Shown: positions 8,904 through 19,949 of the stretch, piece by piece | How positions within the stretch are numbered: position 1 is the stretch's first letter | How the letters are laid out: each line of letters begins with the position of its first letter | DNA from: Rhynchopus sp. YZ270_cl-10 | Taxonomy: Eukaryota; Euglenozoa; Diplonemea; Diplonemida; Diplonemidae | Assembly: GCA_964035575.1 (NCBI GenBank) | Contig: OZ037911.1 | Location: 248,001 to 312,000 of the forward strand | Reading direction: 5' to 3' | Length of the DNA stretch: 64,000 nt | Program-made: the position numbers and the translations under genes | Notes under the pieces: generated by a model | Told to the model about the DNA's origin: nothing | The model's database searches: none | Seen by the model: the letters and a program-made list of their open reading frames with translations, nothing else

Positions 8904-11191
8904 CCGGGGGATAAAGTTCTGGCATCGGTCAAGTGGAACGAACGTCTGGCCGTGTGTGTCCAGCGGGAGGTGGGCGCCACATTGCTGAAGAGAGGCGCCC
9001 TGTGCTTCAGCCTTGCGGTCACGCGCACAGCAGTGCCAGCGAAAGCAGTGTCCCTCGACAAAAGCTACTACGTCTCGCCAGACCCTCCCGATGACCGTTT
9101 CCCTTCGTACGTGGATGACCATCTGTACCGCTTGTCTGAGAACGACTGTGAAGTTGAAGAGGAACCTGTCGCTCCCGTCGCCCCTGATCCCCTTTATGAC
9201 GTCGACGAAGCCACGGCAGCGATGGAGGCATGGCTGAGCCGACAAGCGGGCAAGGAATCCACCCATCCGTCCACCCTTGAAGTACCCTCCACTCCCTGCG
9301 AAGACCCTGCAACAGCATTCAAGGCGCTGGAGACATGTGACCCCCCGCCGGCCCTGCCGCTACAGCTGTCCTCCCTCGGGTGCTCCGTTCCCGCGGACTT
9401 CCGCTACACAGTGGGCGACTGTTGCTTCGATGCCGTGGCGTACCAGTGCGGGAGGAGTGCGGGGTCCCTGAGACAGGCGGCGATTGCACAGGTGGTCCAA
9501 GACGAGGACTTAGCGGCTCGCGCTGAACCAAGTGTCGGAGTATGGGCGCGACAGATGAGCATCGCTGGGTGTGCGCGTCCTGACACTTGGGCTGACATGG
9601 TGACGGTTAGCGGCCTGGCCCGAGCTCTGCATTCCCTGGTGGTGGTGTTCATTGGTGGCCATCGACCGTCGGTCTTCACCCCCTCAGGCGAAGTGGGATA
9701 CCGTCGGGTGCTCGCACTAGCCCACGATGGCCGCACCGCAGGTCACTTCACGCCGGTCAATATCCCCGAGAAGCTGACGCAGTTCCTCCTCATGCATGAA
9801 CCGACCCCGCGCCTGCCGCCTCTCACTTGTGTGTCACGCGAGGGGCTTCTGGACTGCCCCCTGGAAGACTCACGGGCGGATTTCGGGAAATGCGAGCTGT
9901 GCTCGGCTGCGGTCCTCGGTCGTGAACGTCATTGGGAGTGTCGGGAGTGCTCAGTTTGGGTGTGTGTGCCGTGTCGTTCCCTCCCCTCAACCTGCCCGCG
10001 GGCCCTGCCAGTGTCCAGCAAGCCATGCGCGGCGAGGATCATTGCGCGCGCGCACGAGATGATTGACCCCAAGAGCATTAACTTGGTGAAGGTACAGCGT
10101 GAAGCTCGCGTGACCAGCCAAGTGGAGACTGCAAAGGCGCGGAGGGCACAGACGCAACGCAACATGAGACAGGCATCATCAGACGTCCAGGGACAAGAGA
10201 GCGGCTACTCCACCACACATTCAGCCCTCCCTACTCCGGTCGCGTCCTCGGTGCCCCCTGTCGCACAAGCAGTTGCCCGTCCCGGCGCCTCTGCGCAGTC
10301 ACACCCTGGTTCGGACGGGGCAACACAACCTCAGACCGGTACGGAGAGTGGCTTCTCAAACACCCACTCAGCCCTCCCCGTATCTTCTTCCTCTGAGGCA
10401 GTTCCCTCTTCCGTCCACCCGAGAGAGCAGCCGCCCGCCGCATCGCAGGGCAGCGAGTTCTCTATGGACCTCATCGACGAATCAGAACTCGCAGTCCCCA
10501 TGTCTGACGCCACTTCGGCCCCCAGCACGTACACGCAATCGGAGAGTGGCTCTCAACCCGCACCTACAGCCCTCCCGACCAACGTGCCGTTCTATGCCGG
10601 TATGGCGCCCTGCCCAGGATTCAACAACATGGGGTGTCCAGCGACCGCCGAGGCGTGGAAGGACACGTTCTACCCGAACACGCTTCAGCACCAGTCGCTG
10701 GCAGCGGGAGGGGATTGGCAGTCGGTGGATGACGCCCTCACCTGCCTCTACCTGTGGAAAGAAGCGAAGAAGCCGTCGATGAGCTCCGACGAGGTGGAAG
10801 AGGCTTACACCCTCTACAACCGTCTGCGGGGCCTAAAGCGGAGCAGGAACTCGCGGCCGTCCCAGAGCACTTGAGTTTTTCTTTTTCATTCTTTACTTTT
10901 GTTTGGCTTTTAGCCTCCCCCCTCCCCCTTTGCCTATTGGTTTTATTTTATTTTATTTTTAGAATTAGAGTGTACAGCTAGGTAGGACCAGACGTCGTTA
11001 ACAGCTATGAACCAAAGAGGTTCTCAGTGTCGTCGGCCAAGCCCCTTCACCAAAAAAGACTACAACAAGAAAACAAACACACAGAAAAAAAAAGTAAAAG
11101 AATGCCCTTCCTCAGTCCGGAAGTATCACCTCAACCGGTCACACCTGCCGTAAAATAGAGAGAGGTTACAGAATACAAAAAAAAAAAAAAA
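8904..11191 (+). mobile_element. 5'-truncated, poly(A)-tailed retrocopy carrying an OTU-domain ORF
   Basis: It splits the left arm of foldback element 1 exactly after GTGAAAAAGT (8894-8903). The arm resumes after a poly(A) stretch (11177-11239, broken by GTGG) at AGTGGCC. The uninterrupted right arm shows the empty site. A missing start codon, a 3' untranslated stretch of about 300 bp, a poly(A) tail and an A-rich flanking duplication together indicate LINE-type retroposition of an mRNA. Confidence 0.7.
8952..10874 (+). CDS. OTU-like cysteine protease protein, start codon missing
   Basis: The frame is open from 8898 to the stop at 10874 and shows no ATG before residue 91; 8952 is a GTG used only as a marker. 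Residues 154-270 look like an OTU domain: GDCCFDAV with the likely catalytic Cys157, an LARALHSLVVVFI strand pattern (222-234), and GHFTPV with His265. A Cys-rich zinc-binding segment follows (314-348, CELC...CREC...CVPC). The C-terminal part is Ser/Thr/Pro-rich with three degenerate copies of ESG-x-S-x-THSALP (about 418, 465, 535). OTU proteins cleave ubiquitin-type linkages; in some non-LTR retrotransposons the domain belongs to the element. No reverse transcriptase is present, so host gene or element origin is open. It is the only long supported frame on the plus strand. Confidence 0.6.
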   Translation: MCVQREVGATLLKRGALCFSLAVTRTAVPAKAVSLDKSYYVSPDPPDDRFPSYVDDHLYRLSENDCEVEEEPVAPVAPDPLYDVDEATAAMEAWLSRQAGKESTHPSTLEVPSTPCEDPATAFKALETCDPPPALPLQLSSLGCSVPADFRYTVGDCCFDAVAYQCGRSAGSLRQAAIAQVVQDEDLAARAEPSVGVWARQMSIAGCARPDTWADMVTVSGLARALHSLVVVFIGGHRPSVFTPSGEVGYRRVLALAHDGRTAGHFTPVNIPEKLTQFLLMHEPTPRLPPLTCVSREGLLDCPLEDSRADFGKCELCSAAVLGRERHWECRECSVWVCVPCRSLPSTCPRALPVSSKPCAARIIARAHEMIDPKSINLVKVQREARVTSQVETAKARRAQTQRNMRQASSDVQGQESGYSTTHSALPTPVASSVPPVAQAVARPGASAQSHPGSDGATQPQTGTESGFSNTHSALPVSSSSEAVPSSVHPREQPPAASQGSEFSMDLIDESELAVPMSDATSAPSTYTQSESGSQPAPTALPTNVPFYAGMAPCPGFNNMGCPATAEAWKDTFYPNTLQHQSLAAGGDWQSVDDALTCLYLWKEAKKPSMSSDEVEEAYTLYNRLRGLKRSRNSRPSQST

Positions 11192-11195
11192 GTGG

Positions 11196-11241
<46 letters not shown>

Positions 11242-12250
11242 GGCCTTTTGACGGTTTTGGCCATGTTGGGTAAAATGGCCATTTTTGGACAAAAAAATCA
11301 AAAAAACAGCAAAATTTCGACGTCATGACAGCTGCTTGGGCACAAACCTACCCCAGGGAGGTCCTGTGAGTCCATTCCGACCTGTTTTGGACACTTTAGG
11401 TACTTTTTTTGGCCGTTTTTTGGTGTTTTTAGGTCAAAAAATACCCTGGACTTTACCCTGGACGTCCCTGGGCCGCGACTTGCGCCCTGCTTTTGGACCC
11501 ACTCTGGGCCAAAAAATGGGTGAAAACCCCCGAAAAAGCACTCCGGGAACCCAGATAGTTCCAAATATCCACTAGAAACCCACCCAAACACCTCAAAAAC
11601 ATGCCAGAAAAATATTTTCAAAAACACACTTTTTTCAAAAAGTTCATCTGGGCAGGTTCCATAATAACTTATTTGAAAAAGTGTGTTTTTAAAAATATTT
11701 TTCTGGCATGTTTTTGAGGTGTTTGGGTGGGTTTCTGGTGGATATTTGGAACTATCTGGGTTCCCGGAGTGCTTTTTCGGGGGTTTTCACCCATTTTTTG
11801 GCCCAGAGTGGGTCCAAAAGCAGGGCGCAAGTCGCGGCCCAGGGACGTCCAGGGTAAAGTCCAGGGTATTTTTTGACCTAAAAACACCAAAAAACGGCCA
11901 AAAAAAGTACCTAAAGTGTCCAAAACAGGTCGGAATGGACTCACAGGACCTCCCTGGGGTAGGTTTGTGCCCAAGCAGCTGTCATGACGTCGAAATTTTG
12001 CTGTTTTTTTGATTTTTTTGTCCAAAAATGGCCATTTTACCCAACATGGCCAAAACCGTCAAAAGGCCACTTTTTCACTATTTTTTTGCATTTTTTCATA
12101 TTCTGAGTCGCCCTTAGCATGGATTTTCGGGTCACAGGGTGTTTCTGACCCATTTCTGGGTGGGTATGAGGGGTGGTTTGTGGGTACTTTGCGCGGAAGT
12201 CCAAAAAAGTCAAAATGCCTCACCCGTCCTGAAGGTTTTGCCCCCACCTA

Positions 12251-12281
12251 CCCCCCCCCCCCCCCCCCCCCCCCCCCCTAG
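12251..12281. repeat. Poly-C run between two foldback elements
   Basis: 31 consecutive C between the end of element 1 (CCCCCACCTA) and the start of element 2 (TAGGGGATACG). It is probably a target homopolymer. Confidence 0.9.
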
Positions 12282-13470
12282 GGGATACGACTCCAGCCAT
12301 TTTGGCTGGGACCAAACGCACGGAAAATTCATTTGGCATTATCTGGCCATCTCCAAGGCAACTGCGGGTGAAAAACACCCTCAGAGTGGGTCACAGGGGG
12401 CCTGTGGGTCGAAAAACGACCCAGAAGCCACCCCAGAATACAAAAAAATGGAAAAAAATAGTGAAAAAACGGCTTTTTTCACGTTTTGGCCACTTTGGGC
12501 AAAATAGCGATTTTTCGAGAAAAAAATCAAAAACCGGGATATTTTTTGACATCACAAAGCCTCCTTTGGCACAAATATACCCCAAAAGTGGCCTGTGAGT
12601 CCATTCCAACCTGTTTTGGACATATTTGACACTTTTGGAAGTGTTTTTTTGGTGTTTTTAGGTCAAAAAAATGCCCAAGACGTCCCCAAGACATCCCCAA
12701 GACACTTTGCACACCCCCTGTTACGGTCATATTTTTTTCGTTTTTTTGCCTGAAACCCCCAAAATACCCCTCCCGGACCCCACATAGTCCCGAATATCCA
12801 TCACACACCCACTCAGAGTGAGTAGAAGCACCCCAAAAAAAATATTTTTTAAAGCCCTAAAATTGTGCTTCAGTTTCGGCAGCATCCATGTTGAAGTTGA
12901 AGGGCTTTAAAAAATATTTTTTTTGGGGTGCTTCTACTCACTCTGAGTGGGTGTGTGATGGATATTCGGGACTATGTGGGGTCCGGGAGGGGTATTTTGG
13001 GGGTTTCAGGCAAAAAAACGAAAAAAATATGACCGTAACAGGGGGTGTGCAAAGTGTCTTGGGGATGTCTTGGGGACGTCTTGGGCATTTTTTTGACCTA
13101 AAAACACCAAAAAAACACTTCCAAAAGTGTCAGATATGTCCAAAACAGGTTGGAATGGACTCACAGGCCACTTTTGGGGTATATTTGTGCCAAAGGAGGC
13201 TTTGTGATGTCAAAAAATATCCCGGTTTTTGATTTTTTTCTCGAAAAATCGCTATTTTGCCCAAAGTGGCCAAAACGTGAAAAAAGCCGTTTTTTCACTA
13301 TTTTTTTCCATTTTTTTGTATTCTGGGGTGGCTTCTGGGTCGTTTTTCGACCCACAGGCCCCCTGTGACCCACTCTGAGGGTGTTTTTCACCCGCAGTTG
13401 CCTTGGAGATGACCAGATAATGCCAAATGAATTTTCCGTGCGCAAAAAATGGCTGGAGTCGTACCCCCTA
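12282..13470. mobile_element. Foldback (MULE-like) element 2
   Basis: A near-perfect palindrome with arms of about 580 bp and a spacer of about 30 bp near 12880. The ends are TAGGGGATACGACTCC and the complement GGAGTCGTACCCCCTA, followed by 17 C. Arm sequence is a diverged relative of element 1 (shared GAGTCCATTCC and CCTGTTTTGGACA words). No ORF other than palindrome artefacts. Confidence 0.85.
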
Positions 13471-13487
13471 CCCCCCCCCCCCCCCCC

Positions 13488-13819
13488 ATTCTCCGTAATA
13501 AAATGATTAGGCCTCCCCTCTTTGGGGAAATACTAAACTGCTAAAAAACAACAACCCTTTTTGATCATCCGTTGGGTATATAGTGTACCGTGCCTCATTC
13601 AGACGACAGACGCGTCTTCGCTATCCGAAAAAAGAAACACACTGTCGAGATTTTGTTTTTTTGGGACCATAAAAGGTAAGGTCGTGTCCCTCAAACAACC
13701 GCCGAGTATCTTTGAATTCAAAAGAGACGTTGAAAGTGCAAACACCGTGCAGACACATTTTCGACAAATACGACAAAAAAAATTTTTTTTTTTTTGCGAA
13801 GCCGGATTTTCATTGAATC
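13488..13819. other. Spacer downstream of the zinc-knuckle gene
   Basis: Contains a GACGTTGAAAGTGC word shared with box F repeats (about 13727) and an A/T homopolymer; otherwise nothing recognised. Confidence 0.4.
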
Positions 13820-14620
13820 CTACTTCTTCCTTTCAGCTTTATGCCGTTTCTTCCCTGGACTGCCGTTCCCTGCACCGTTCTCAGCCTTCCGCTTCCGCGA
13901 GTCTGCATCACCACCACCACCTCCTCCTCCTCCTTGCTTCTGCTTTTTCTTCGACTTCTTCGCCGCCCTTCTTGCCCTTGCCGCAGGAGACCTACCCTGC
14001 GCTCTCATCTTATCTTCTTTCTTCTGCTGCACAGCTTCGTCACTACTTTCTTCTGAATCGCCCCCTTCCTCTTCAGGGACTTGTGGTGGGATGATAGGCG
14101 GCCCAGCATCCAACCCCTCTGGCATTTTGTGCAACGGAAACCTTGGGTCAGGGAGTGGGGTGCCCTGCTCCGAGGCGACCCGTTGGTGTCGGATGAGGGT
14201 TGAAACGAAGGCGGGACGGCGGCATTCATAGGCAGAGTGTGCGTCCTCTCCACAGAGCGTGCAGTGGACGAGAACATCGGTTGCCCAGTTGACCCGCCCG
14301 GAGTACTGCAGGGGTGTGCATGCAATGTGAGAGGTGGAGCCGCAGGGGCAGATCGGCTCTTTGTTTGCATCCAGAAGCGTTTCATCGGTATGAGGCGAGA
14401 AGACCCGCCCAGAGCAGTTCCCCCCTTTAGTATGCCTGCCGAGACATTCCCAGCATTGCTGGGTACGTTGCGAGGAGCGGCAGCGGGTGTGCCCCACTGC
14501 ACCACACGTTGTACAGACGCGGTTCATACAGTCCCGCTTCATATGCGCTCCTCCGCAAAGCAGACATGTTGCAGCAAACTTATCGCCACTCGTAAAATAC
14601 CTCCCCCTAGATTGACGCAT
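13820..14620 (-). CDS. Five-zinc-knuckle protein, Air1/2 (TRAMP)-like
   Basis: A complete 266-residue protein. Five Cys/His knuckles lie in the first half: C19-C22-H26-C31, C36-C39-H44-C47, C56-C59-H63-C69, C91-C93-H98-C101 and C120-C123-H128-C133. Spacing is irregular in all but the last. Then come an acidic stretch (about 181-197), a basic Lys/Arg tail and a run of eight Gly. Five clustered knuckles with a charged tail resemble yeast Air1/Air2 and animal ZCCHC7, which hold RNA for the TRAMP poly(A) polymerase and Mtr4 helicase in nuclear RNA surveillance. A retrotransposon Gag was considered, but five knuckles at the N-terminus and no capsid region argue against it. The start is supported by an acceptor 59 nt upstream. 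Confidence 0.6.
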   Translation of the reverse strand: MRQSRGRYFTSGDKFAATCLLCGGAHMKRDCMNRVCTTCGAVGHTRCRSSQRTQQCWECLGRHTKGGNCSGRVFSPHTDETLLDANKEPICPCGSTSHIACTPLQYSGRVNWATDVLVHCTLCGEDAHSAYECRRPAFVSTLIRHQRVASEQGTPLPDPRFPLHKMPEGLDAGPPIIPPQVPEEEGGDSEESSDEAVQQKKEDKMRAQGRSPAARARRAAKKSKKKQKQGGGGGGGGDADSRKRKAENGAGNGSPGKKRHKAERKK

Positions 14621-14678
14621 ACTGAGATGTATTGTGGTTGATAACCTAGGGTAATTTTTTAGAATACCCTTTTGTGTA

Positions 14679-14715
14679 CTGTAGGGTGGGATTGGTGGGA
14701 GGGGTGTGTGTGGAG
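14679..14715 (-). promoter_or_regulatory. Predicted 3' (trans-)splice acceptor of the zinc-knuckle gene
   Basis: On the minus strand a C-rich pyrimidine tract ends in CCCTACAG, followed by TACACAAAAG. Confidence 0.55.
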
Positions 14716-15140
14716 AAAAGTAGTCTGGGTATTGTACTTTCGCACTGCCGGAGGGAGAGAGAGCAAAATAACGGGGAGACGGGGGGGATGTGCATTCTCC
14801 AAATTTGTTTGGACAGGAAGAACGGATTCAATTATTTCGCGGTGGTGGTGGGTGGGGGCGGGGGGTAAAAAAACGAAGGCGTGCAAGATGAATAATGTGC
14901 CTCATCAAGTATGCACATCATCTTTGAAAAGCATGCGACAAAAGAATGATATAAAAAAAAAACGAAAGAAGTTGACAATGTGCACACAACACTTCACCGT
15001 TCATCGGCGGCAGGGGAGCACTGTGGGAGAAACAATAAAAGGTTTTCAGAGAGCAGTAATGTTGGATGGATAAATCAGAGGCATGAATGGAGTATCAAGA
15101 GTCATGTAAAATCAAATAGAATCTGATTTTTAGGATAAAT
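14716..15140. other. Gene-free stretch with degenerate hairpin repeats
   Basis: Around 14884 and 14970 there are GATGAAT-AATGTGC and GAAGTTGA-type words related to box A and box F. No gene seen. Confidence 0.4.
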
Positions 15141-15258
15141 CCACCTGATTTTTACCCCGCGTATAGGCGCGTAAAGGCTGGGAAAAATGGGTGGGGTTTT
15201 GCCTCTACGGGCCTGTACGGGCCTATACGCCCCTATACGCGGGGTAAAAATCAGGTGG
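15141..15258. mobile_element. 118-bp palindromic MITE with TAAAT duplication
   Basis: The ends CCACCTGATTTTTACCCCG and their complement form arms of about 35 bp, flanked on both sides by TAAAT. Confidence 0.75.
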
Positions 15259-15285
15259 TAAATGACAAATTCAATAAAAGAAAGG

Positions 15286-15330
15286 GTTATAAGATGAACC
15301 GAAGCCTCTCTCGTGCTTAGTCTGAGTAGA
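15286..15330 (+). repeat. Box A hairpin repeat
   Basis: TATAAGATGAACC, then GAAGC, a CTCTCTCGT loop, and GCTTAG. Confidence 0.6.
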
Positions 15331-15510
15331 TTATTCTTTGGTTTTATCTATTGTGCTTGGTCACCTTCGTCGAAGAATTGATTTGAAATACTACAGCCCG
15401 TGAACAGTGTTACCGTTGGTACAACAACCGGGTGTACCGGGTGGACACTCAACCATGCAGTCCTACATCCATTTCGTGGTTTACATCTGAAGAAAACAGG
15501 AAAATACAAT

Positions 15511-15670
15511 AAAAGTGTCACTTGTCGTTCCCTCACCCCCCTTCTTGTAGTGGTTTGATGCGTTGACGCTTCCACACACACTAAAAATCACCTGTTGGGT
15601 GGTGGTGTTGCGGAGCACGGTTGGGTGAGTGAACGACGTGACACTTTCCGCTCACAAGGTAGTGTGCGTA
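15511..15670 (+). repeat. Box K repeat, copy 1
   Basis: Inverted ends AAAGTGTCAC and GTGACACTTT, then CCGCTCACAA. Related copies lie at 22251-22406 (minus) and 58585-58720. The internal hairpin around CACC...GGTG differs between copies. Confidence 0.6.
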
Positions 15671-16202
15671 AAAATAAAATGAAATCTTTCGTTTTGTCGC
15701 GATGCAAATTGTGTTCTATTTCTTGCTAATGCGTGGTATATAAAAAAAAAGATCTGGAAAAAAAATTCTGCCAAGATTATTCACATCGTATATTTTTCCA
15801 AAAAAATTGGCATATTTTTGGATTTTTTTTTTGGCATTTTTTTTTGACGACTTTTACGCCAAACATAATTTAAAGTGCTATAATTCGTGTTCACAGTGAT
15901 ATATAACGGGTGTAATGTGCCACCGTAATATGCATTTGGTAGTGACCACATGCACTGTGGAGTCCGACCGACAAAGGCGGGTCCTTTGTGGACTGATAGG
16001 CGGGCCTCTTTAGTGGTCACGCCTGGCGGACTCAGGGGGTGGGTCCGCCTTTTCCTAGGGGGTGAGTCAGTCATAAAACTGAGCCTGAGCCTGGGCGGAC
16101 TCCGTGTGCACAAAAAGAAAGAAAGAAAAAAAGTATTTCTTGAAATGTGTGTTGCATTTCAAGACTGAGTTCCCTTCCAGTGATTTTCTTTTTTTGAAAA
16201 CT
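15671..16202. other. Gene-free stretch
   Basis: A/T-rich, with no gene or clear element recognised. Confidence 0.4.
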
Positions 16203-16232
16203 TGGTTGTATTAGTGTAGCCACCCTAGAGTG

Positions 16233-17882
16233 TAGGGGGGTCCGTCCGGCCGTTTTTGCTGTCCCAAACCACTTTTTTTTGTGAAAACCCGCGAAAAACC
16301 CGAAAAAACACCTCAAAACACCCCCAAACCCCCAAAAAATCACCCAAAACCACGAAAAACACACTTTTGAGCACTATTTCGCACTATTTCGCACTTTTTT
16401 CTGATTTTTTTGGTGTTTTTTTCCGCTTTTTCCGCTTTTTTCCATGGAATTATACCCCCTAATATGCCTATAGAATCCCTGTACTGCTCAGTGAGACAGC
16501 ATAGCGACCAGAGGCTCCTTATTCATCGTACCGGTGTCTTCGTCGTGAAGGGGTGCACAATCTGCCGCAAATTCCCGCAACTCTGTCTTTGTCAAGAGAT
16601 GAAGCACTTTAGTGTTGTACTTTTCAAGTTGCTACTTCTGGGTGCTTTGCATGGACCTGCCTTTGTGGTGCGCTTGGTGTATCCTGCGGCAAGTTCTTCC
16701 CTTGAGAGATACGGAACCCAACCTAGACTGTAGAGGATGTCTAGGTTTCAGCGACAGTGGGTCGGTGTTGTCTGGGTGCTGGCTCCTTCCGTGGTGGCTT
16801 GCAACTTGGTCAAGGACACCGACAGTGGATTCGCACGAATCATTGGTCATAGGAGGAGGCAAGGAAGGCTTTACTGCACTTAGGCACAGGGTACGTTCTC
16901 ATTTTCAGGGACCAAAAAGCCCCAGTAAGTGTTGCAAGTGCGATTTTCCACAGCTCGGGAGGTCTGTCAGGCAGTTCGGAGGGATCTGGACACTTCTGCG
17001 ACTGCCTGAATACGCCTTTTAGGGTTTTTATTTTGGGTGCGAAATACGTCAAAAGGATGGGGGGAAATACCGTTATTTTAAGCGTTGCAGACACAAAAAC
17101 ACCCTCAAAAACCCCCCAGGGACCCCAAAAAGCTGCAAAATCCACACATTTCCACCTCGGGACCTCATTGGAGGTGGACCGAGGTGGTTTTTTGGTGTTT
17201 TGAATGAATTGGTATTATTTTTTTTTGGTAAATAAGTGGTCTTCTGCTAGGCGTTGCATAGCCGTTGCTTAAGTGTTGCATAAGTGTTGCATGGCCTATA
17301 AAACCCTCCCAAGTGCCCAAAATGCTATTTTTCACCCTACATGGGGTCTGGGGGACATTTTCCTGGGTGTTTGGACACCATTCCGACTACCTTGGCACTT
17401 TTTTGGGGGTTTTCAGGTACAAAAAAAGTCAAAAAAGTGACTATAAAAAGGGTACTTTTAAGCGTTTGGGGCACACACACCCACTGCAAAATGCATCTGG
17501 TACCCACACAGGACCCCTAAAAGCTGTAAAAACTATATATTTCCACCCTGGGACCCCACCGGATGTGGACTGGGGTGTTTTTCGGGTGTTTAGAAGGATT
17601 TTTGTCTGATTGGAGAATTTTTTTGGTAAGTGTTGCATTTTGGCCCATGTTGATGACGATTTGATGACGCTATTTTTGGAGATTTTTCACAAAAAACCGA
17701 TTTTTTTTAACCAGGAAAGTCTCTGTAGAGGTTGTCAGGTGGTTTAATGGGATATTTTCGTGATCCCCAGGGCGATTTGCGGCCAGGTACGACCTTTTTA
17801 GTGGGTTTCTTCACCTAAATTTCAAAAAAATGGGTTTGGGACAGCAAATCCTTAAGGAATTCCTTCTACGTGGACCCCCCTA
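16233..17882. mobile_element. TAGGG-type element 3 inside a box B repeat
   Basis: The ends TAGGGGGGTCC and GGACCCCCCTA are flanked by an exact 12-bp duplication CACCCTAGAGTG (16221-16232 and 17883-17894). That word is the loop of a box B hairpin, so the insertion site is known. Matching GCTGTCCCAAACC words lie about 25 and 40 bp inside the two ends. The interior is less symmetric than in elements 1, 2 and 4. A GC-richer segment (about 16450-16990) may be captured sequence; I recognise no protein in it. Confidence 0.75.
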
Positions 17883-17894
17883 CACCCTAGAGTG

Positions 17895-18583
17895 TGCCCC
17901 ACTTTATTTTTTGATTTCGATACACTAAGGGACACAAAAAGACGTAACAGAGGGACAGACAGAGATACAAAGGGTTGGGGGAGAGAAGGAAGATAGAAAG
18001 CTAAACACTAATAAAAAGGGTCTGTAAGACGATACTTAACTGGGTCATCTAGAGAAAAAAAAAAGTAACACAAAAAAAAAGTGAAGTTGATAGTGCAAAC
18101 GCCCTCTGGGACGCAGGCACTGACACTCCGCGGGTTTAAAAAAAAAAAAAAAAAATGTGAGACAAATAACACACCCGACTCGCGCACCAGAAAGAAAGGG
18201 TACCAGGAGGAGCCCTGATATACACAGAAAATGCGTGAACCAGAGTCTTTCCCCAAAAGGGGGTATGGTGGCCCCTGCAAAAACAAAATTATTGGTGTGA
18301 ACAAACCATATGGCGTCAGGTACAAGGCAACACATCCACACTTAGTGTTTTGGTTTTGCTTTTGTTCAAAGAAATAAAAAGGCCCTTCCTTGCGCAACAG
18401 TCAGCCTTGGGTGATGTCTCCAACACCCACAGCGGTTCTCCTTGTTAGCGTCTTTTTTCGCCAGAAACTTTCGTTTTTATTATGGATGATAATAATGTAT
18501 TAAGTCGCCGAATTCCCCGCTGTGAGCAATTTCCCGAAAAAATTACCAATGACAGTGCCATTTTGGGCACGTTTATTTTTTTT
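17895..18583. other. Gene-free stretch with a box F copy
   Basis: A box F repeat (GAAGTTGATAGTGCAAACGC) lies at about 18082-18138 and is followed by an A-run. No gene seen. Confidence 0.45.
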
Positions 18584-18631
18584 GAAAACTTTGGTTGTAT
18601 TAGTGTAGCCACCCTAGAGTGTGCTCCACTA
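18584..18631 (-). repeat. Box B hairpin repeat
   Basis: On the minus strand: TAGTGGAGC, inner hairpin CAC-TCTAG-GGTG, GCTACACTA, then a tail ending ...TTTTC and an A-run. Confidence 0.7.
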
Positions 18632-18759
18632 TTTTTTTTTTAGAAATGGTGCGAATGATAAATATGAAATAGGTGGTGTTTTGCTGTGACAAAAGACGCC
18701 CAACCAAAAGAGAGGTGGGTTCTGTACTCAATTGTCACCCCAAAAAAAAAATATATATA

Positions 18760-19679
18760 TATCACACATTCTCCGAAACTGCGTATCACTTGTGACCAAC
18801 CATGGAGCCAATTTAAAGTGACTATTTTTCCACTAAAAAAATTCTCCGACCCCGGAATTTTTTCAGATCGCTCCGGAAATGCCATTCCGCGCCTTTTTGC
18901 AAAAAAATATTGCACCCTGAGGTCATTAAACGTCTGTGTGCGTTGACGGGTGGATCCTACTAATTTCTCGCGCCCCAAAAAAAATATTTTTATTTTGAAA
19001 GATCGGGTGTGAAAACGTTCAATTCCGGGGTCGGACGATTTTTTTTATGCCTCTCTTCATGTCGCAAAGGATTTTGGGAGGGAGGGGCGTTTTCAGGTAT
19101 TCCCTGTACTTTCCTAAGAGATCAGGTTAGAAACCCCTTTTTGGGTGGTCTTCGGTGACTTATTCCACTAAAAACGTTTTTATCAAAAGTTGCCAATTTT
19201 TTTTTCTTTGGAATTATTTTCAACAATTCTTTCAATTCTGACGATTTTTTTCCGCCGGAAAAATACTATGTGTCAGCCAGGTTTCGGTGGAGCCAACCCC
19301 ATTTTTACACACAAATTGCAGCCAAATTGCCCTGTATATGGGTGTTCTACAATGGAGCCAATCCAATTTAATAGTTTTTTGACTAAATTGCTCGATTTTT
19401 TTTTCTTTGAAAAGTTTGGAGTCCGGAAACACCATTCCGCGCATTTTCAGACAGAATTATGCATCTGTCCTTTTCTCACCTGTTGCTGAGATTAGGAGGT
19501 AAAAACTCTCACGGTGATTTCAGAAAAAAGATTTTTTTTATTTTTTTGAGATTTTTATTTCTTTTGAAAGCGCGGTTTCGGAACGTTCAATTCCGGGGTC
19601 GGACGATAAAAAATATGCATCTGGGCCGAGTGAGTGAAAAATCTGAAAAATGATACGCAATTTCGGAGAATGTGTGATA
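18760..19679. mobile_element. Non-autonomous TIR element flanked by TA
   Basis: Terminal inverted repeats of 29 bp (18760-18788 and 19651-19679) match at 28 positions; they begin TCACACATTCTCCG after TA. Internal words such as ATTCCGGGGTCGGACGAT recur in both orientations. No transposase. TA flanks suggest a Tc1/mariner-type relative. Confidence 0.65.
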
Positions 19680-19770
19680 TAAGGGTCGGGATACTTACAA
19701 TGACGGCACACTTCATCTCTAAAGAGTGTGACAGATACGAGATGTTAGGAAGTCTTTCATACAGTTTGCG

Positions 19771-19848
19771 TTGTGTCGACAATCGCCTAAGAACCCACTT
19801 AGGGCTAATAGGGTCTGTACTCAACGTTGGCCGAAGCCTTTGTACGAA
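19771..19848 (-). repeat. Box D hairpin repeat, CCTAAG/CTTAGG stem
   Basis: The constant TGTCGACAATC is followed by CCTAAG-AACCCA-CTTAGG. A second, shorter copy with the same stem lies at 20038-20090. Confidence 0.65.
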
Positions 19849-19949
19849 AGGGAAAGACAGTCTTCACTGTCATCTTTTTTATTGCATCATTTCTTTCCTT
19901 TTTGAACTGATATTTTCCCTGCATCAGGACAATAAAATAGCGTATTTTT

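Larger units (their letters stand above)
8723..12250. mobile_element. Foldback (MULE-like) element 1, interrupted by a retrocopy
   Basis: The ends are TAGGTGGGGGCAAAACC and its complement, lying directly in poly-C on both sides (about 18-20 C left, 31 C right). The right arm (about 11680-12250) pairs with a left arm that is split: 8723-8903 and about 11240-11650. A short loop lies near 11650-11680. The split is filled by the poly(A)-tailed insertion at 8904-11191. I see no transposase. Long inverted arms with about 11-12-bp target duplications in relatives fit Mutator-like foldback elements. Open frames in the arms are mirror images of each other and not genes. Confidence 0.8.

Noticed and set aside
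11285-13445. Mirrored frames of about 100 codons on both strands
   Set aside because: They come in inverted pairs across the palindromes of foldback elements and carry no domain.
13820-14620. Retrotransposon Gag
   Set aside because: Zinc knuckles are present, but there are five at the N-terminus, no capsid region and no polymerase nearby; an Air1/2-like host protein fits better.
16450-16990. Captured gene fragment inside element 3
   Set aside because: Composition differs from the arms, but no protein family is recognisable, so it is only mentioned.
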